A DNA stretch of 64,000 nt from Viola odorata (GCA_963691705.1 OY829546.1:5404001-5468000), one strand, 5' to 3'; counted from the stretch's first letter, positions 12,263 through 24,900 are shown. Notes: generated by a model not told the origin, from the sequence alone. A program made the numbers and translations.

Positions 12263-14578
12263 TTTCCAAACTCTATAAACTCATTCACTCACTCGCCTGA
12301 AAACAAAAACGAAAGAAAGAACAGAGATTTTGCACACCAAAACCTACTAATGGATAAATAGTATGTTGGTTTTAATGATGGATAAAAAAGTTCTCACCTT
12401 TATAACAACAGCAGTCATTGATGAAAAGGTTAAACTCCTTGACTTGGTCTGAACATGTTTTCTAAATTTTAGAGATTGAAAAAAATTTAAATATTTTTTA
12501 GGTCATCCGTTTAGTGAATTAATTCTTGGTTTTTCTATCCCCAATTTTAGTCCCCTAAATTTACGATTTATGATTTACATCGATTTGAACCTCTAATTTT
12601 TTATGATAAATTATCGATTCTTCTATTAAAATTCTATCCAACATACAGTGATGTGTAAGAATAAATGTACTTATAATCGTGTGTAATGCTTTTAATAATA
12701 AGATATATCTATCTCTATTTTACCATAAATAACTTCAATTTTATGAAACAAATTTATACCTTCATAATTTAAATTTGTGAAAATTATAGTAAAGACTGTT
12801 ATATCAAATAAACAATTTTATAACTTCAAACCATAAACGTGGAGGACCAAAATTGGAAATCATAAACCTCAGGGATGAAAGTGTATCATTAACTAAACAT
12901 CTCGCACTCTATAGTATTTTAATTTTTTACTTCATCTTAATTTTATTTTATTTTTGGTTTCTATTAAAAAAACAAAAAGGAGAGACTAGTCAATGTGGGT
13001 GTTTGAGGAAGCACGGAGATTTTATGCTGTTTGGTGTCAGCTATGGCAGATTTTTCCAACTTCCACATGTGCAACAAGTATAAAAATTACTATTTACCGC
13101 GTTTAAAAACGGTAAAAGTACTTCTTCTTCTTCTTTTTTACTGCAGTTTGAACGAGTTCCTCTGTACTTGACCTTATATTTATTTATTTATTTTAAAAAA
13201 AGGAGCAATAATAATTCAATTGATTCCGTCATCCCTCTGTTAGGAAAGGAACCAGTTTTGCCGCTCAAGAAATTGCCAAGAATGGTTAATATTCTGAAAA
13301 CTGTCCAAAAGAAAGTTAAAATTCTGAAGTACAGATTGGAAAATGTCGTGTAGCTACCTTAGCTAATGCTATACATAGCCAATAAGTTATTACTTTCAAT
13401 TTCTACGACTTGACTTAACCAGATCTTGCATCTCCAACTAATTAATAAACATGAAAATTTCTTCATAACTTCCTAACCTTCTCTTCTTCACACTCATGTC
13501 ATGTATGTGTAAATACAACATCATTCATACATATGCATTATTCTTTGTACACACTTAAGAGGTAATGGGTGTGACTCGTTAAAGAGGTTTGATCTTTATC
13601 TTTTAGTGGGTCAACTCCAATGCGAAAAAAATTAATCATAGTCGAATTAGTTTAGGGATACTTTTAAATCGCACCTAAAACATGTTTTTTTAAACCTAGT
13701 TGAATATTATATAGATGAAAATATTTGTTCGATTAATAACGATGCGAGTAATGAATTTTCTATACTTTAAGCATTTTCTCTTATATAAAAAATGAATATC
13801 AACGATAATTTAAGTGACATTAACAATGTTAAGTTTTTTTTTTTTAAAATTAAAGATTTATCAATTAAAGTATCGACAATACTGAAACACGATTAGTTAT
13901 GTAAGTAAGTATAAAAGCGAAAAAAATGTCTTACCAAAATAGCATTTAAGTATAATACAGCAAATTTGTTGTTTCCAAGACATTTTCCACATTTTCACCC
14001 TCGAAATTCTTGATGTCATACACGATTTCTATTGACAATTCCAATCTGAAAGCATTTCTGTTCAACATGATGCTGTTTTGTTTCATTCTAGATTAACTTT
14101 TATGGATCCAACGGGGCTGTACTTTGAAAAATTGTTTTCGACTGAACTTCCTAGTAATGGACCAATGTTGCTGCCGAGGCCCAATACACTTCTTCAAAAC
14201 GGGCCACTCTATTTAGAAGATTCATGGGCCTTATATTTGTTGTACAATTTCCTTTTCTTTATCTAAAAAAAGGAGACAATGAGGATTTTAATGGACTTCT
14301 CTAATCGCACAAGTCAGATTAGACTAATAGAAAATCCATGGGCCTGAAATTTGTTATTCGGTCTCCTTTTATTACGTATCCAACTTATTGTCTTATCCAA
14401 TAAGTTATTACTTATCCAACTTATTATCTTATTCTTTTCTAAAAAATATTATCTTATTTAATTATATATATTTTTAAAATTCATTTTAATTATTAATTTA
14501 TACAAATAAATAAAATAATCTAATATAGTGCGATTATTTTACGTTAATCAATAATAGGTTAAATAATCTGATATATTT

Positions 14579-14638
14579 CATTAATAATGACTTAAAAGAG
14601 TAATTTGACATTAATAATGACTTAAAAGAGTAACTTGA
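14579..14638. repeat. Tandem duplication of a 30-bp unit
   Basis: Two adjacent copies (14579-14608 and 14609-14638) differ by one base (taatttga against taacttga). It sits in AT-rich non-coding DNA and looks like a local slippage product. Confidence 0.85.
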
Positions 14639-16112
14639 CATTGAGTTTAGTAATTTTTTAGTTAAAATTTTCTAAATGATAAAATAATAATTTCATCATT
14701 TTCAACCACCCTAATATTTTGAAATTATTATTTATTATACACTTATATCAGATAATCTTAACTAAAATTATTTTAATATATTTTAATCAAATTAAATTAA
14801 ATAAATTATTATTATTTAAGGATAAAAGTGATTTTTTTTACTTTCTCTTAAGATTCCGAATATAAAACAAATGCAATAATATTATTTTTTCAAAAATTTT
14901 AAATATCATCTAAGTATAATAATCTAATTTCTCCTTCAATCACTCTCAATTGGAAAGTAACATCTCCCTAAAGGTAAATTATTACACTTAACTTATTGCT
15001 TTTCATTTAAAAAATACTAATACTAATTTAATATAGTTAATTAAGCTAAAATAGATGCAAAACGTGTGAAAGAAATGGTCACAACCGACCACCTTAAACC
15101 CGGGGATAAGTTGGATGGAAAAGTGTTACTCTAGCCCAAGCGCCAAACTCGAAGGGTTAATTAAAATCTAAAACCCACTAAATAACGCATGATTGCGACA
15201 TAATCCACCCTATATTGTGCTTCAGTTGCTTAGGTAGACGGTAATCTCAACGTGCCGGGCCTGCCATCAAATCACACTATACATCATTCCACTTACTTTT
15301 TTGTCATTGACCAACTGTGTATCTTATCCATTACTTATTTCACGGGTTAATGTCAACAAAAGAAAAACACTTCATCTTTGTTTACTCGGGTAGGTTCTAA
15401 ACTGAAATGACTAATTTTATTCGAGTACTATCGAATCTTCGTATAAAAAAGTGACTATTTAAAAAAAAATTATTCTATTTCCAAAACGAAAAGTACACAT
15501 TCTCTAAACACACGTTAAAATTTATAAATGTAAATTTAAAAGATAGAACTCTCGTATCATTCGTAACCGCATTTTGATAGGATTTCTCATTTTTAGAAAC
15601 CCTTAGAGAGTAATTTTACATTAGAATCGGGGATTATTATTAAACGGATTTAGTTTTCAAAAGGACAAAATTGATACATGGAACGAGTAAAAGACACAGC
15701 ATAACAAATACTAGTAAATTAGTAGCTCCAAGAAATGAGAAAATGGTTCGCATAGGATAATCAATAGCAGCCATGGAGCATCACTATTAGACAAACCATG
15801 GATTTTCCCTTGTTATGTGTATCACGTCTTTTTAATTAGTAATAATCCGAAGAATTAGAGAAACCACATGCCCTGTTATAAATTTCACCGATTTTTTAGT
15901 TCATTTTTATTAGATATGAATATATAATTAGAGTTCTGAAAAAAGTATATATAATTACTAATTAGAAAGACTTCAACGGGAGATATTGATGTTAATTGTG
16001 TTCAGTTAATAAAATATTTATTTATTTCATTTTGAGTTTTGAGTCTAGAAAATAAAAAGAAAAAAATATTAGATTGAAATTAATCTTTAGATAGCGTTTA
16101 GTTCTCATAATA

Positions 16113-16372
16113 CTTCCTCCGTCTTCTAATAATCGTCGCCAAAAAAATAATAGCAAAATTTAAAACAATGATATTTGAATTATTTTATTCCACATTGTTT
16201 CATTGTTTTCCTAATTTCCACTCAAATTACCACACCATCATCAAATTGGGTTGATGCAGAAGGGTTAATTTGTCATTTCCACAAAATATATATTTTGGAA
16301 TAGATAAAATGACAAGAGGAAATGAACCAGAAAATTCATAGGATAACGATAATTATTAGAAGACGGAGAGGG
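16113..16372. mobile_element. Stowaway MITE, family A copy 2
   Basis: The element is 260 bp. Its ends are CTTCCTCCGTCTTCTAATAA and, on the other strand, CCCTCTCCGTCTTCTAATAA, with TA on each side. The interior shares long stretches with the reverse complement of 7818-8049 (for example ATTTCCACTCAAATTACC and ACACCATCATCAAATTG), so the two are one family inserted in opposite orientation. Confidence 0.87.
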
Positions 16373-17254
16373 TATAATTTCCACAAAATACAGAGTATAA
16401 TTTTTCAGAATAGTAACTTTCCTGGGGAAATAATGCCTTAGAGTGATTCCAAGTAAAATTATATTTTTTTATTTGGTTGATGATTATAAATATACATACC
16501 AAATCATATATATTAATTTAAATCATATCGGTTTGGATCGGAACTCAAACGTGTGCTCGCTGCTGGCAATATTTATTTGTCGTTTTATCCAATTATATAT
16601 TGTTTTTAATTAATTAGTAGGATCTGTTTCATCTAAAATGAAGAAAAAAAAAACATAGAAATATGGGAACGAGAGACTAAAACCAAGGACCGTCTTTAAA
16701 AAGAAAATACGAGGTTGTATAAGATTACATTCGTCGCCTAATAAATTCGGAAAATACGAGGTTGTACTTAATTTCTACAAAGACTTTTGATATGAAGACA
16801 GCGATTGACATTGACATGTATGTTAAAATAAGAGATAAAAAAAAGATTGGGACATCTAAAACACTATAACTCTCTCTTAGCGACCTTATATTTCTGGATT
16901 CTAGTAGCAAATTGATCCCTTAGATTAAGGTAAAATTTTCTCCATCCTTCAAATCTACAATTATTAGTAATTCTTTGATTTATATGAATAGAAACTCAAA
17001 TTCAGATTCACTCACCACCATCAATTTTTAATTTAATTGAAGTAGTAGAACCTAACTTTGTAGTGGATTTTCATTTTTTTACTATGTTTACACCTATAGA
17101 CTTCCTGTAATATTTTAGCCATTTTATATTCCGGATAATACTTGTTCTCGTTTTTTTACCAAAATGAAAATAGTAGCAAGTGATGATATTTTCTTATGGA
17201 TTTCTACAAATAGAAAGTAAGTAAAAAATGGTTAAAACGTTAAAATTTTAAAAG

Positions 17255-18047
17255 TGCGTTTGGTTGACAAAATCAGGGAGAAAAGTGATTGGAGAGTCTA
17301 AAATTTCAAACTTTATTGCGTTTGATTGCGACAAGGAATTACCCTCTCTCAGAATCCAACTTTCTTTGACTCTTTTGATTTTCCCAAAAAAATAGAGGAA
17401 AATGATTCTTTAGCGAGGGGTGGGAAGAGTAATTTTTTATTTAAATTACATATTTATCCCCTCATACTAACATTAGAAAGGAAAAAAATTTGTTCCCTTC
17501 TCTCTTACTTTTAGTTTACAATTTTTTGTACACTTTATATATATATATATATATATATGTTATTTTTTTAGTTTCATAATTTTTTTTTAACTTTTAAATT
17601 TTTTCTATAATTTTTCCTTTTTTATGTTTCAAATTCTTTTTTAAAGTTTTGGTACATTTTTTAATTTATTTTGTAAGTTGCAAATTATTTTTTAAATTTG
17701 ATAAAAATATATATTCTGAAGGTTGGATAAAAAAGGTTTAAAAAATTTATTTGATATTTTAATTATTGAATAGTAGACAGTTAAATAGAAATAAAATTCA
17801 TAATAAAGTATATATAGAAAAGAATGATTAAACGCCTAACAAGATATTTTTTTTATTTTTTATGAGAATTTTCAAGTATAAAATAAACACAATAATGCTT
17901 CTTTTTTGGGAATTTTAAATCCCAATAAAACACAAAAAACTAACATTCCCCTCAATCACTTTCCCGGGTGATACTCTTTCCTCTTCCGGAAGAGTGATTT
18001 CAAGTGAAAAATTAGTATTCCGTGAAATAAATACTACCTAAACTTCC
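17255..18047. mobile_element. Degenerate hAT-like non-autonomous element
   Basis: The element is 793 bp and flanked by perfect 8-bp direct repeats TTTAAAAG (17247-17254 and 18048-18055), the duplication size of hAT transposons. Its ends are only roughly inverted (TGCGTTTGGTTG against GGAAGTTTAGGTAG). Inside are a (TA)n tract near 17538-17558 and inverted subterminal CAATCACTTT-like motifs. No transposase is encoded. AT-rich flanks make a chance 8-bp match possible, hence the moderate confidence. Confidence 0.55.
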
Positions 18048-18158
18048 TTTAAAAGGATAATTTTTTTTAGCCAAAATTTAGAAATTCATTGGGAAAACTG
18101 CATGTTATTTTATCACTAATGGACAAACATAAAATATCCGGTGGCTAAATGGGTTATA

Positions 18159-18394
18159 CTCCCTCCGGACACAATTACTTGTCACTTTACTATTCCAGCA
18201 CGCATTTTGAGGAAGCCGAATGATTCACTATTTGACTCCAAAAAAATCCGTACTTTTTTTCTAACGTACGTTAATCTTTAACGTACGTCCGAGAAAAAGT
18301 ACGGAACTTTTTGGGTCAAATAGTGAGTCATTCGGCCTCCTCGAAACGCATACATGAATAGTAGCCAGTGACAAGTAATTGTGTCCGGAGGGAG
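18159..18394. mobile_element. Stowaway-type foldback MITE, family B copy 1
   Basis: The element is 236 bp, with TA target duplications and ends CTCCCTCCGGACACAATTAC on both strands. Nearly its whole length is an inverted repeat around a short centre flanked by ACGTACGTT motifs, so a transcript would fold into a hairpin of about 110 bp. A second copy of identical length lies at 52842-53077. No coding capacity. Confidence 0.9.
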
Positions 18395-18615
18395 TAACTT
18401 TTAGAGGATAATTTGATGAAGATATTATCTTTTGGCTAGAAAAGTAGGTAAACCCCAAATCTGGATTAAGAACAAACTGCATTGTATGTTTTTTTCTTAA
18501 AAAAGAGGTTCCCCCATCATCAGATCATGCGGTCTACAATTGCCAAGAAAGATCATGCACAAGAAGACAAGTCACTAGACCACCAAAGAACTTTGATGTA
18601 GCGTGTTAAAAAGGA

Positions 18616-18861
18616 TTACAACGCGAACAAGTTAGTAACGGCGAAAGCCAATAGCATCGCTTGTGCTGCCGTCGACAAAGCAATCATCTCGTCACCGTTA
18701 AGGCGATCGCTCCTAATTATCCATGCTTGTAACCCTAACAAATCTATAAAATAAAATAAAACGAGTACAAAAATCAACCACATCCTTATCGCCGAAAACG
18801 AAAATAAAAAATCTTCACATTGGAGAATATCCGATGCTCGTCCAAGAAGTTCTGGAAACAT
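18616..18861 (-). CDS. Unrecognised 81-aa ORF with two hydrophobic segments (candidate)
   Basis: I do not recognise this protein. The ORF starts with an ATG at 18861. It has a first hydrophobic stretch at about residues 28-49 (WLIFVLVLFYFIDLLGLQAW) and a second at the C-terminus (MIALSTAAQAMLLAFAVTNL), joined by a charged loop (IRSDRLNGDEM). The DNA is richer in CG dinucleotides than its AT-rich surroundings, which is mildly in favour of coding. No introns, promoter or neighbour relation could be established. It could be a genuine small membrane protein, an exon of something larger, a gene fragment or a chance ORF. Confidence 0.25.
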   Translation of the reverse strand: MFPELLGRASDILQCEDFLFSFSAIRMWLIFVLVLFYFIDLLGLQAWIIRSDRLNGDEMIALSTAAQAMLLAFAVTNLFAL

Positions 18862-19749
18862 TTAGCAATTTAACATAATTAGCAAGAACGACGACCATTA
18901 ATTAATTAATCTTTAAGTCTACGTTATAAACTCATTATTGTAATTTATAGTATTTTTTATTGGCGGGGGGTTGAATTCCAGGGATTGGGCCCATTGGCAG
19001 TGAATGCTTGCCTACATCACTTAATACTAGCAGTCCAGAAAGGGACGAAAGATTGATTTAAAAAAAAATGTAATTCAGAAATATCAGTAGAAATTTTCAA
19101 CTACCCCCATTAGTTTTTACCATATTAAGAATCCCTCCTCCCCAAATTGATAAAATGTCCAAATAGACTCTACCCACCTCATTAATTTTCAATAATGGTC
19201 ATTAGTCCTCGGAATACGAATTGATTGCATTCCAGCAACCAAACCTTCTCCATCACTACACGGGCTACGCAGGAGAGTAATACAATTCAACATTCTCCAT
19301 CACTACAACACGAGATCTGAACTTTCTTGCAGCAATTGCAATTATCAGGGAATTGGATAATATAATAATAATTATAAGAACATTGGTTGATCATTTAAAT
19401 AACAATTGACATCAGAAAATTAAAAAGGAAAAGGAAATAATCCTCCTCGATCGGCCGGCCGGCCGGCGATGGTGGTCAGCAGCAGCTATATCAACAAAAG
19501 TCTCCCTATTTACTTCCTCCAAATCTTCATGACAGATAAAGTCACCGTAATTACCATATTAGACATCAGTACTTATTAAAATTACCATTTTCGTCCTTAA
19601 AATATGTACACGAATCGATCTGGTTCTTCACATTGAGCCGGTTTTGCCCCTCCTTGGTACGCCTATTCACATTGAGCCGGATGGCAGCGAACTCAACAAA
19701 AAGGAAAAAAAAAGCAATCATAATCAATCATCGAACATCGCGTGCAAGT
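18862..19749. other. Spacer and 3' region of the CCCH gene
   Basis: Non-coding as far as can be seen. Contains an alternating CCGG-rich run near 19453-19467 (cggccggccggccgg) and probably the 3' untranslated region of the minus-strand zinc-finger gene. Confidence 0.4.
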
Positions 19750-20925
19750 TCATCCCACAAGATCCGAAATCCACCCTACATCCGGAGCGGCAGTAGATGG
19801 GCATGGATCCGGGTCAACCCGGTCTAGATTGTTCTCCCTGCTCAGCCTCTCAAACATCCTGACACGCAGATCCCTACCCGACTCGACTCGCTCCATAGTA
19901 GGCTCCTCAGTAACAGTCTCCCATGAATCCTGGTACCCAAAAGCAGGGCGGGTTGGCCCACGGGTAGGGGTTGTAGGCAAGCTGCAGAAACCGGGTCGGA
20001 GAGTGGATCCTCTTGGGGAATGGGCTCCTAACCCGGAACCTCTTGGGGAAGGCAAGGAGTTCACCTTCCCAAGCTGCAGATTCCTAAGGGAGGCCACCAT
20101 TTCATTGATCGAGTTAGACCCGAGTGACCGACTCAGTGACTGGGTCATCGCCATCGGAGACATCGGCGGCGATTCTCCGGTGGGTGGGGTCGCTGGAGGC
20201 GAAACAGACAATGGAGAACTCAGAAACGACAGCGTCTTACCACAGGAAGCCTCAATAGCCTGCCGGAGCGGCGATCCATCGTACGACTCGGCCGAGTTAA
20301 CACTCCTCGGGCTCTGCTGCGGCAAAACCCTCAGCTGCTCCTGCGTGTGAGCGAAAAAACAAACCCTTCGGCGACAGTTAGTCCCGTCCTTGCACGGCTG
20401 CGTGCGGTAACGCGCAGGGTGGAGCCAGCACTCAAACACGCCATGCGCGTTCTCACACGCGTCGCCTTTTTTGCAACTGCCTTTCCGAAAATCGGGGCAA
20501 GAAGCACCCGAATAGTGATACTTCCTCGGATCCCTACGACGCGCTTTCTCGCCGGGGTGAGCGTACGGACACTCCGTCCAGTCATGTGATCTGCCACGTG
20601 CGCAACGCCTGACCTTGAACTCGAACATCCGGAAATGATCGCATGTGTAAGCGTCCACGGGAGAGTCCGGGTGGTCAAAATCAGAGTCAGAGTCGAAGTC
20701 CACGTCGTTTGACGGGAGGTAACGCTGGAGCCCCGTTAACGCTTCCTGGAGATGGTAAGGGGAGTAATCAGAAGCGGCGGAGGCATTGCTGGTGGCGACG
20801 GAGTGAGAGTGAGTGGTTAACGGTGGTGATGAGGAGTAGAAATCGGAATTAGTTTCATCAAGTAGGGCCCACGGAGGGACATGAACCGTTGGATTAGGAT
20901 GGTGGTGGCGTTCGCCGAGCATCAT
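19750..20925 (-). CDS. Arginine-rich tandem CCCH zinc-finger protein (TZF2/TZF3, OZF clade)
   Basis: Plant RR-TZF proteins bind RNA, shuttle between nucleus and cytoplasmic granules, and modulate ABA, oxidative-stress and jasmonate responses. A single exon encodes 391 aa. The plant-specific arginine-rich region includes a C-X5-H-X4-C-X3-H cluster (Cys108, His114, Cys119, His123). It is followed by the two zinc fingers: C-X7-C-X5-C-X3-H (Cys143-His161) and C-X5-C-X4-C-X3-H (Cys178-His193). The C-terminal half is Ser/Pro-rich with [18 protein letters not shown] and [15 protein letters not shown], and it ends [10 protein letters not shown], very like Arabidopsis TZF2/OZF1 and TZF3/OZF2. The coding sequence is GC-rich relative to the spacers. 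A TATA box lies about 70 bp upstream and a G-box-type site about 230 bp upstream, which would suit ABA/stress control. The two Arabidopsis genes are duplicates, so a one-to-one name is not assigned. Confidence 0.96.
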   Translation of the reverse strand: MMLGERHHHPNPTVHVPPWALLDETNSDFYSSSPPLTTHSHSVATSNASAASDYSPYHLQEALTGLQRYLPSNDVDFDSDSDFDHPDSPVDAYTCDHFRMFEFKVRRCARGRSHDWTECPYAHPGEKARRRDPRKYHYSGASCPDFRKGSCKKGDACENAHGVFECWLHPARYRTQPCKDGTNCRRRVCFFAHTQEQLRVLPQQSPRSVNSAESYDGSPLRQAIEASCGKTLSFLSSPLSVSPPATPPTGESPPMSPMAMTQSLSRSLGSNSINEMVASLRNLQLGKVNSLPSPRGSGLGAHSPRGSTLRPGFCSLPTTPTRGPTRPAFGYQDSWETVTEEPTMERVESGRDLRVRMFERLSRENNLDRVDPDPCPSTAAPDVGWISDLVG

Positions 20926-20995
20926 TTTGGCAGGAAGGAAGAAGGGAATGGAAGTGAGGATTTTGTTTGCAGAATCACCGGCATAGTTTGGATTC

Positions 20996-21003
20996 TATAT
21001 AAA
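20996..21003 (-). promoter_or_regulatory. TATA box of the CCCH zinc-finger gene
   Basis: Read on the minus strand the site is TTTATATAG, about 70 bp before the ATG at 20925. The distance implies a short leader. Confidence 0.55.
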
Positions 21004-21152
21004 CCGGTTGGAACCGTGGTTGTGTTAAGGTGCAACCGTGGTTAGGTTAAGCGCATACGTCCTGGATTTTCCACTGCGGTTAAAACAGTGGGGATTTTTT
21101 GGAGTGACGCGTCTGTTAGGATAGAGGTTAGAAAAGCCACTTGGCGTTGTTC

Positions 21153-21158
21153 CACGTG
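21153..21158. promoter_or_regulatory. G-box/ABRE-like CACGTG upstream of the CCCH gene
   Basis: CACGTG within CCACGTGTT lies about 230 bp upstream of the zinc-finger start codon; a second ACGT core (CTACGTGG) follows at about 21180. Paired ACGT elements are typical of ABA-responsive promoters; the function here is inferred. Confidence 0.45.
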
Positions 21159-21278
21159 TTGGGCTGGTACGTTCTAGCGCTACGTGGAAGACTGTTAAGT
21201 AAGTTGGGTGGCTATAATTAAGGCCTGTGCTGTGGGTTGATCATGGGTTTGGGATATTTTTATCCTACTAGCTGCTAG

Positions 21279-21936
21279 TAGGGATGACAATGGGTACCCA
21301 TACTCGCATACCCGCCCATAACTATACCCGCAATTACGCGGGTAATTGCGGGTATGGATAATACCCGCATTTATAATTGCGGGTATAATTGGGTATGGTA
21401 CCCGCACAATACCCGCAAAATACCCGCATTTTTTTCAACTTCCTTGAAAAAAAAATTCCTTGGTTTTGTCTCTCTCCTCTTTCCTCTCTCTCATCTTTTT
21501 AATTTTTCTTTTGTAATAAAAATTCAATATTCTTCGTTAATACTTTGAACAAAATAAATTAAAAATTATAAAAACATAATCTTTATCTCAAGATGTGTAA
21601 TTAGACATCCACTTTTCATATTTTTCTTAAATTTTTTATAAATGGGTTTTATGAAATATGATGCTATAAAAAAATAATATAAATAAAATAAAATTATAGT
21701 AAATTTTTACTTAATTATAAAAAAATAAAAATTTGGTGAAACAATTTTATTAAGTTAAATAATAATAAGTAAGTGTAATTGGATATCCATTACATACCCA
21801 ATTGGGTATTGGGCATATTGGGTATGGATAATAATGAATATTTAGTTGCGGGTATGAGTTGGATATTTACCCATACCCGCCCATACCCGCTTTAACATAC
21901 CCATACCCGCCCATACCCGTCCAATTGCCATCCCTA
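21279..21936. mobile_element. hAT-superfamily non-autonomous element with ACCCGC-rich ends
   Basis: The element is 658 bp, bounded by perfect 8-bp target duplications GCTGCTAG (21271-21278 and 21937-21944). Its terminal inverted repeats are TAGGGATGACAATGGG and, from the other strand, TAGGGATGGCAATTGG. Both ends carry many copies of TACCCGC/GCGGGTA in both orientations, as subterminal transposase-binding motifs do in hAT elements. The AT-rich centre has no transposase-like ORF. Clean boundaries suggest a fairly recent insertion, about 350 bp upstream of the CCCH zinc-finger start. Confidence 0.9.
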
Positions 21937-21944
21937 GCTGCTAG

Positions 21945-24900
21945 CCTAAGCCGCCGGTTTTGCAAAACTGTAGATGTCCAATTTTCAAGTCTTAATTATT
22001 GTTTTTCAACTGTTTAGTGTTAATAATTTGCGTTCATTATTTATTTATCCACAACCATTAACGAATAAGATTTTGTTGATAATACCTTTGCCAGCATGGA
22101 GTAGAAAGACACAGAGGAATCCAGATTTTAGATGCGCCTAATTATCTTGATAGGTTCGCATTCCTGTAAAAAAATATTATTTGGATGTATTACTTTATAA
22201 TTAAGTTAAGATATTTTTCTCTTTTATTTGTTGTCATTTTTTTACTATTTTTATAATGGGGTAATTTGAAACGTCGGAAATGATCCAAAGTATCCGAATA
22301 TCATCTAACTATTTCGAATCAGTTGGATTTTTTATTTTTTATAAAAAATCAAATTTTATTAATTTTAGGCTTTTTGTTTTTAATCTTTGGCTCTTTTCTT
22401 CTTTGCCCAATTTAACAAGGCATCGCAACAATATTACAATCTAATTGGTGGAGAAAATAGGAAGAAAAAAGAGAGTAAAATTAAGATATATAAATTAAAT
22501 TTGAAACCTATTCAGATGTTTCAAATCAGATCATATCAGAGTTTATTGGAATCTCTACCTTCCAACCGAATCTCGTCCGATATAATTCGAATCTAATCAA
22601 TTATATTATTTTTATATAATTTTATCCGATGGAATCAAATATCTGATATGTGCTCGCCCCTACCCATAAGATCAAATTGTTTGTTTTTACTATTAGTCAC
22701 ATGTAATGTAAAAGGCAATGCAATGGATGTACTTCCCTCAGTGGCAGTAGTTGCACGAAATATCATTTTCTACCAAAGCAATAATAAGCTCCAACAACGC
22801 CAATGTCCCCTTAGATAGAAGCATCCCATATCCCATATTTGAGGCAACAGGCTTGGATTTCTTCTTTCTTTCTTATCTCAACTGCATAGCTTTTCTATCG
22901 CGAATGTGAAAAGTGAAAACTGCAGTACTTTAATTAAGAAAGATATTCCCTTTTATTATTCTTGCATATCTTCACCCACCTCATTCTAAGTTTAATCAAT
23001 GTCTAAAATTTGAATTTTCAGAATGGATCAAAACCAAATTGAAAAATCCTCCTTTTCAAAATTCTGATGCGATAATACTGAAACTGGATTAATATCAAAT
23101 AAGAGTTAACAAAAGACTAAAAAGGATACGCTATGCCAAATTTAGCAAGAGTAGATTACATAAATTATATCCAGACAATTACTACTTGTACTTAAATCCA
23201 TCGCTCCCATCCACGTGGAGATCGATCCGCGTCCGGAATCGGAGCAGCCCATGTGCGGCGTGCCACCACCACCACTAGTAGCCCATGTAGATAAGAAACT
23301 CGGATTTGCGTTTGTGGACAAGAATCGTCGAACATCTTTCTGCTCTGCTTTTAGAAGTCAAAAAAGGAATATCTCCCCAACAAAAAAAGGAAAAAAGGGG
23401 AGAAAAAAACAGCTACACAATAACAAGAGACTGCTTTTGTACCAAACACTGCGCAGCGCAAAGCTACACTTGGCAAGTTGGCTCCTTCTGGCTAATTGTG
23501 CTCATCAATGTCGACCGCCATGCGATTAATTAATTTTGTACGGCTTTGATTAATTAACTAGTAGTACTACTCCCTAACTTTTTGCGCATTTTAGAAACTT
23601 TTGCCGTCATTTCTACTAATGTGCGCCGCAGCATTTAAAGTGGCATCTGTTTTGGTGACCGGCAATTCCATAAATGGGATAGAGGAGGAGAAGTCAATAA
23701 ATGGGCAATTCTTTTCTGCGTAAAGATGGACCGCAGAGCCATTTCATTATTTAGATTGAAACGACTACCCTTAGAAAATAAGTTAAAACTCCAAGGTCTA
23801 GATTCTTTTTATTTTAGAATTATTTAGATAACTTCCCCTATGATTTTTCTCAAGGACTTTTTAAAAAAACAAGAAAACTACTTGCTCATAAATGGGCTTG
23901 ATCTAAGGGTGTAAATGTAATAAACAAAACACATACATAAAAATGACCCAACAAAGGGCTGACCATCACGTGACCAGTGGACCCAAATGGGCTTCTAAGG
24001 TGCCAACATATCCATTCGAGTGGCACGTGTCAGTCCCGCAAAGGACCCCATACGTCATCTATTCACAAGCCTACAAACAGAGCGCCATCTACCCTGCACG
24101 ACAGACATAATGTTCTCCAGGAAACAAATTGTACGGACAAATCTATACGTGTCCTTCACCTTTGAACTTTGACCGTACACGTGGCTTTGTCGTTTTCCTC
24201 ACCAGTGACACGACAGTGCTGCTTGACTCCCTCCGTCCTCTCTGATCGCCACGCGTCGAAATCTCTATGACTGAAGGCATTGAGATTCCCGTGATTTTTT
24301 CTACGCTGCTCTCTCTTTTACTATTTTTAATCGTAAGAAAACGTCCATCGGTTTCATTAATTTTACGTTTGGTCCTATTTATTTCATTTTCTGTTTAGTT
24401 TTTTATACTAGAATTCATCAAAATAATGCTCAAAAAATTGTTTGTCCGGTGGCGTTTTATTTAAGTTCGAGTTATAAGATGGGTGAGTTTTGGACCGACT
24501 CTAAATTAGACAAAAAAATTATTTTCTTTCCAAAAAAATTGATATTTATTATCTTTATTATAAATAGAGTGACTACGATGTTTCCCCTCCATTCAAGGTA
24601 TAAATACTAAAAAGATACTTTTTGCGGAAAAACAACATAGTGATTAGTCTATTCAGAACGTCCGGGGTAAATTAAATTAATAAGACCTCAAATTGTTTGT
24701 TTCTATTTAATACGTTAATTTTTGATTAATGTCGCCAATGAAATTGATAATATTTTTTAATTTTCAAATGAATTAAACTGATAACATTTTTACATGGCAT
24801 ATGAAATTTGAGTAATTTTAATTCAACTACAAATTAGAATGTAATTCCAATTTCATTGGAGGGTCAATTGAGACCATCGTGGTAAACGTAGCTTGGAAAT

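Larger units (their letters stand above)
12263..17254. other. Gene-poor AT-rich spacer with MITE and repeat fragments
   Basis: Left part is the MYB leader and promoter. No gene was recognised. It holds a 30-bp tandem pair (14579-14638), a diverged stretch (about 14820-14975) resembling the right end of the hAT-like element at 17255-18047, and a Stowaway MITE (16113-16372). Confidence 0.4.

Noticed and set aside
12853..13353. ORFs of 61-76 aa in the spacer after MYB
   Set aside because: Low-complexity, AT-driven peptides without recognisable motifs or splice context.
19742..20852. Plus-strand ORFs (up to 202 aa) over the CCCH gene
   Set aside because: Opposite-strand shadows of a GC-rich coding exon; the minus frame has the full zinc-finger signature.
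22250..22670. Possible degraded transposon with CCGAATAT-type motifs
   Set aside because: Only a right-end-like sequence was seen; no left end or target duplication could be paired.
23215..23533. ORFs of 75 and 104 aa
   Set aside because: Overlapping frames, lysine-rich low complexity, no family resemblance and no start or splice context.
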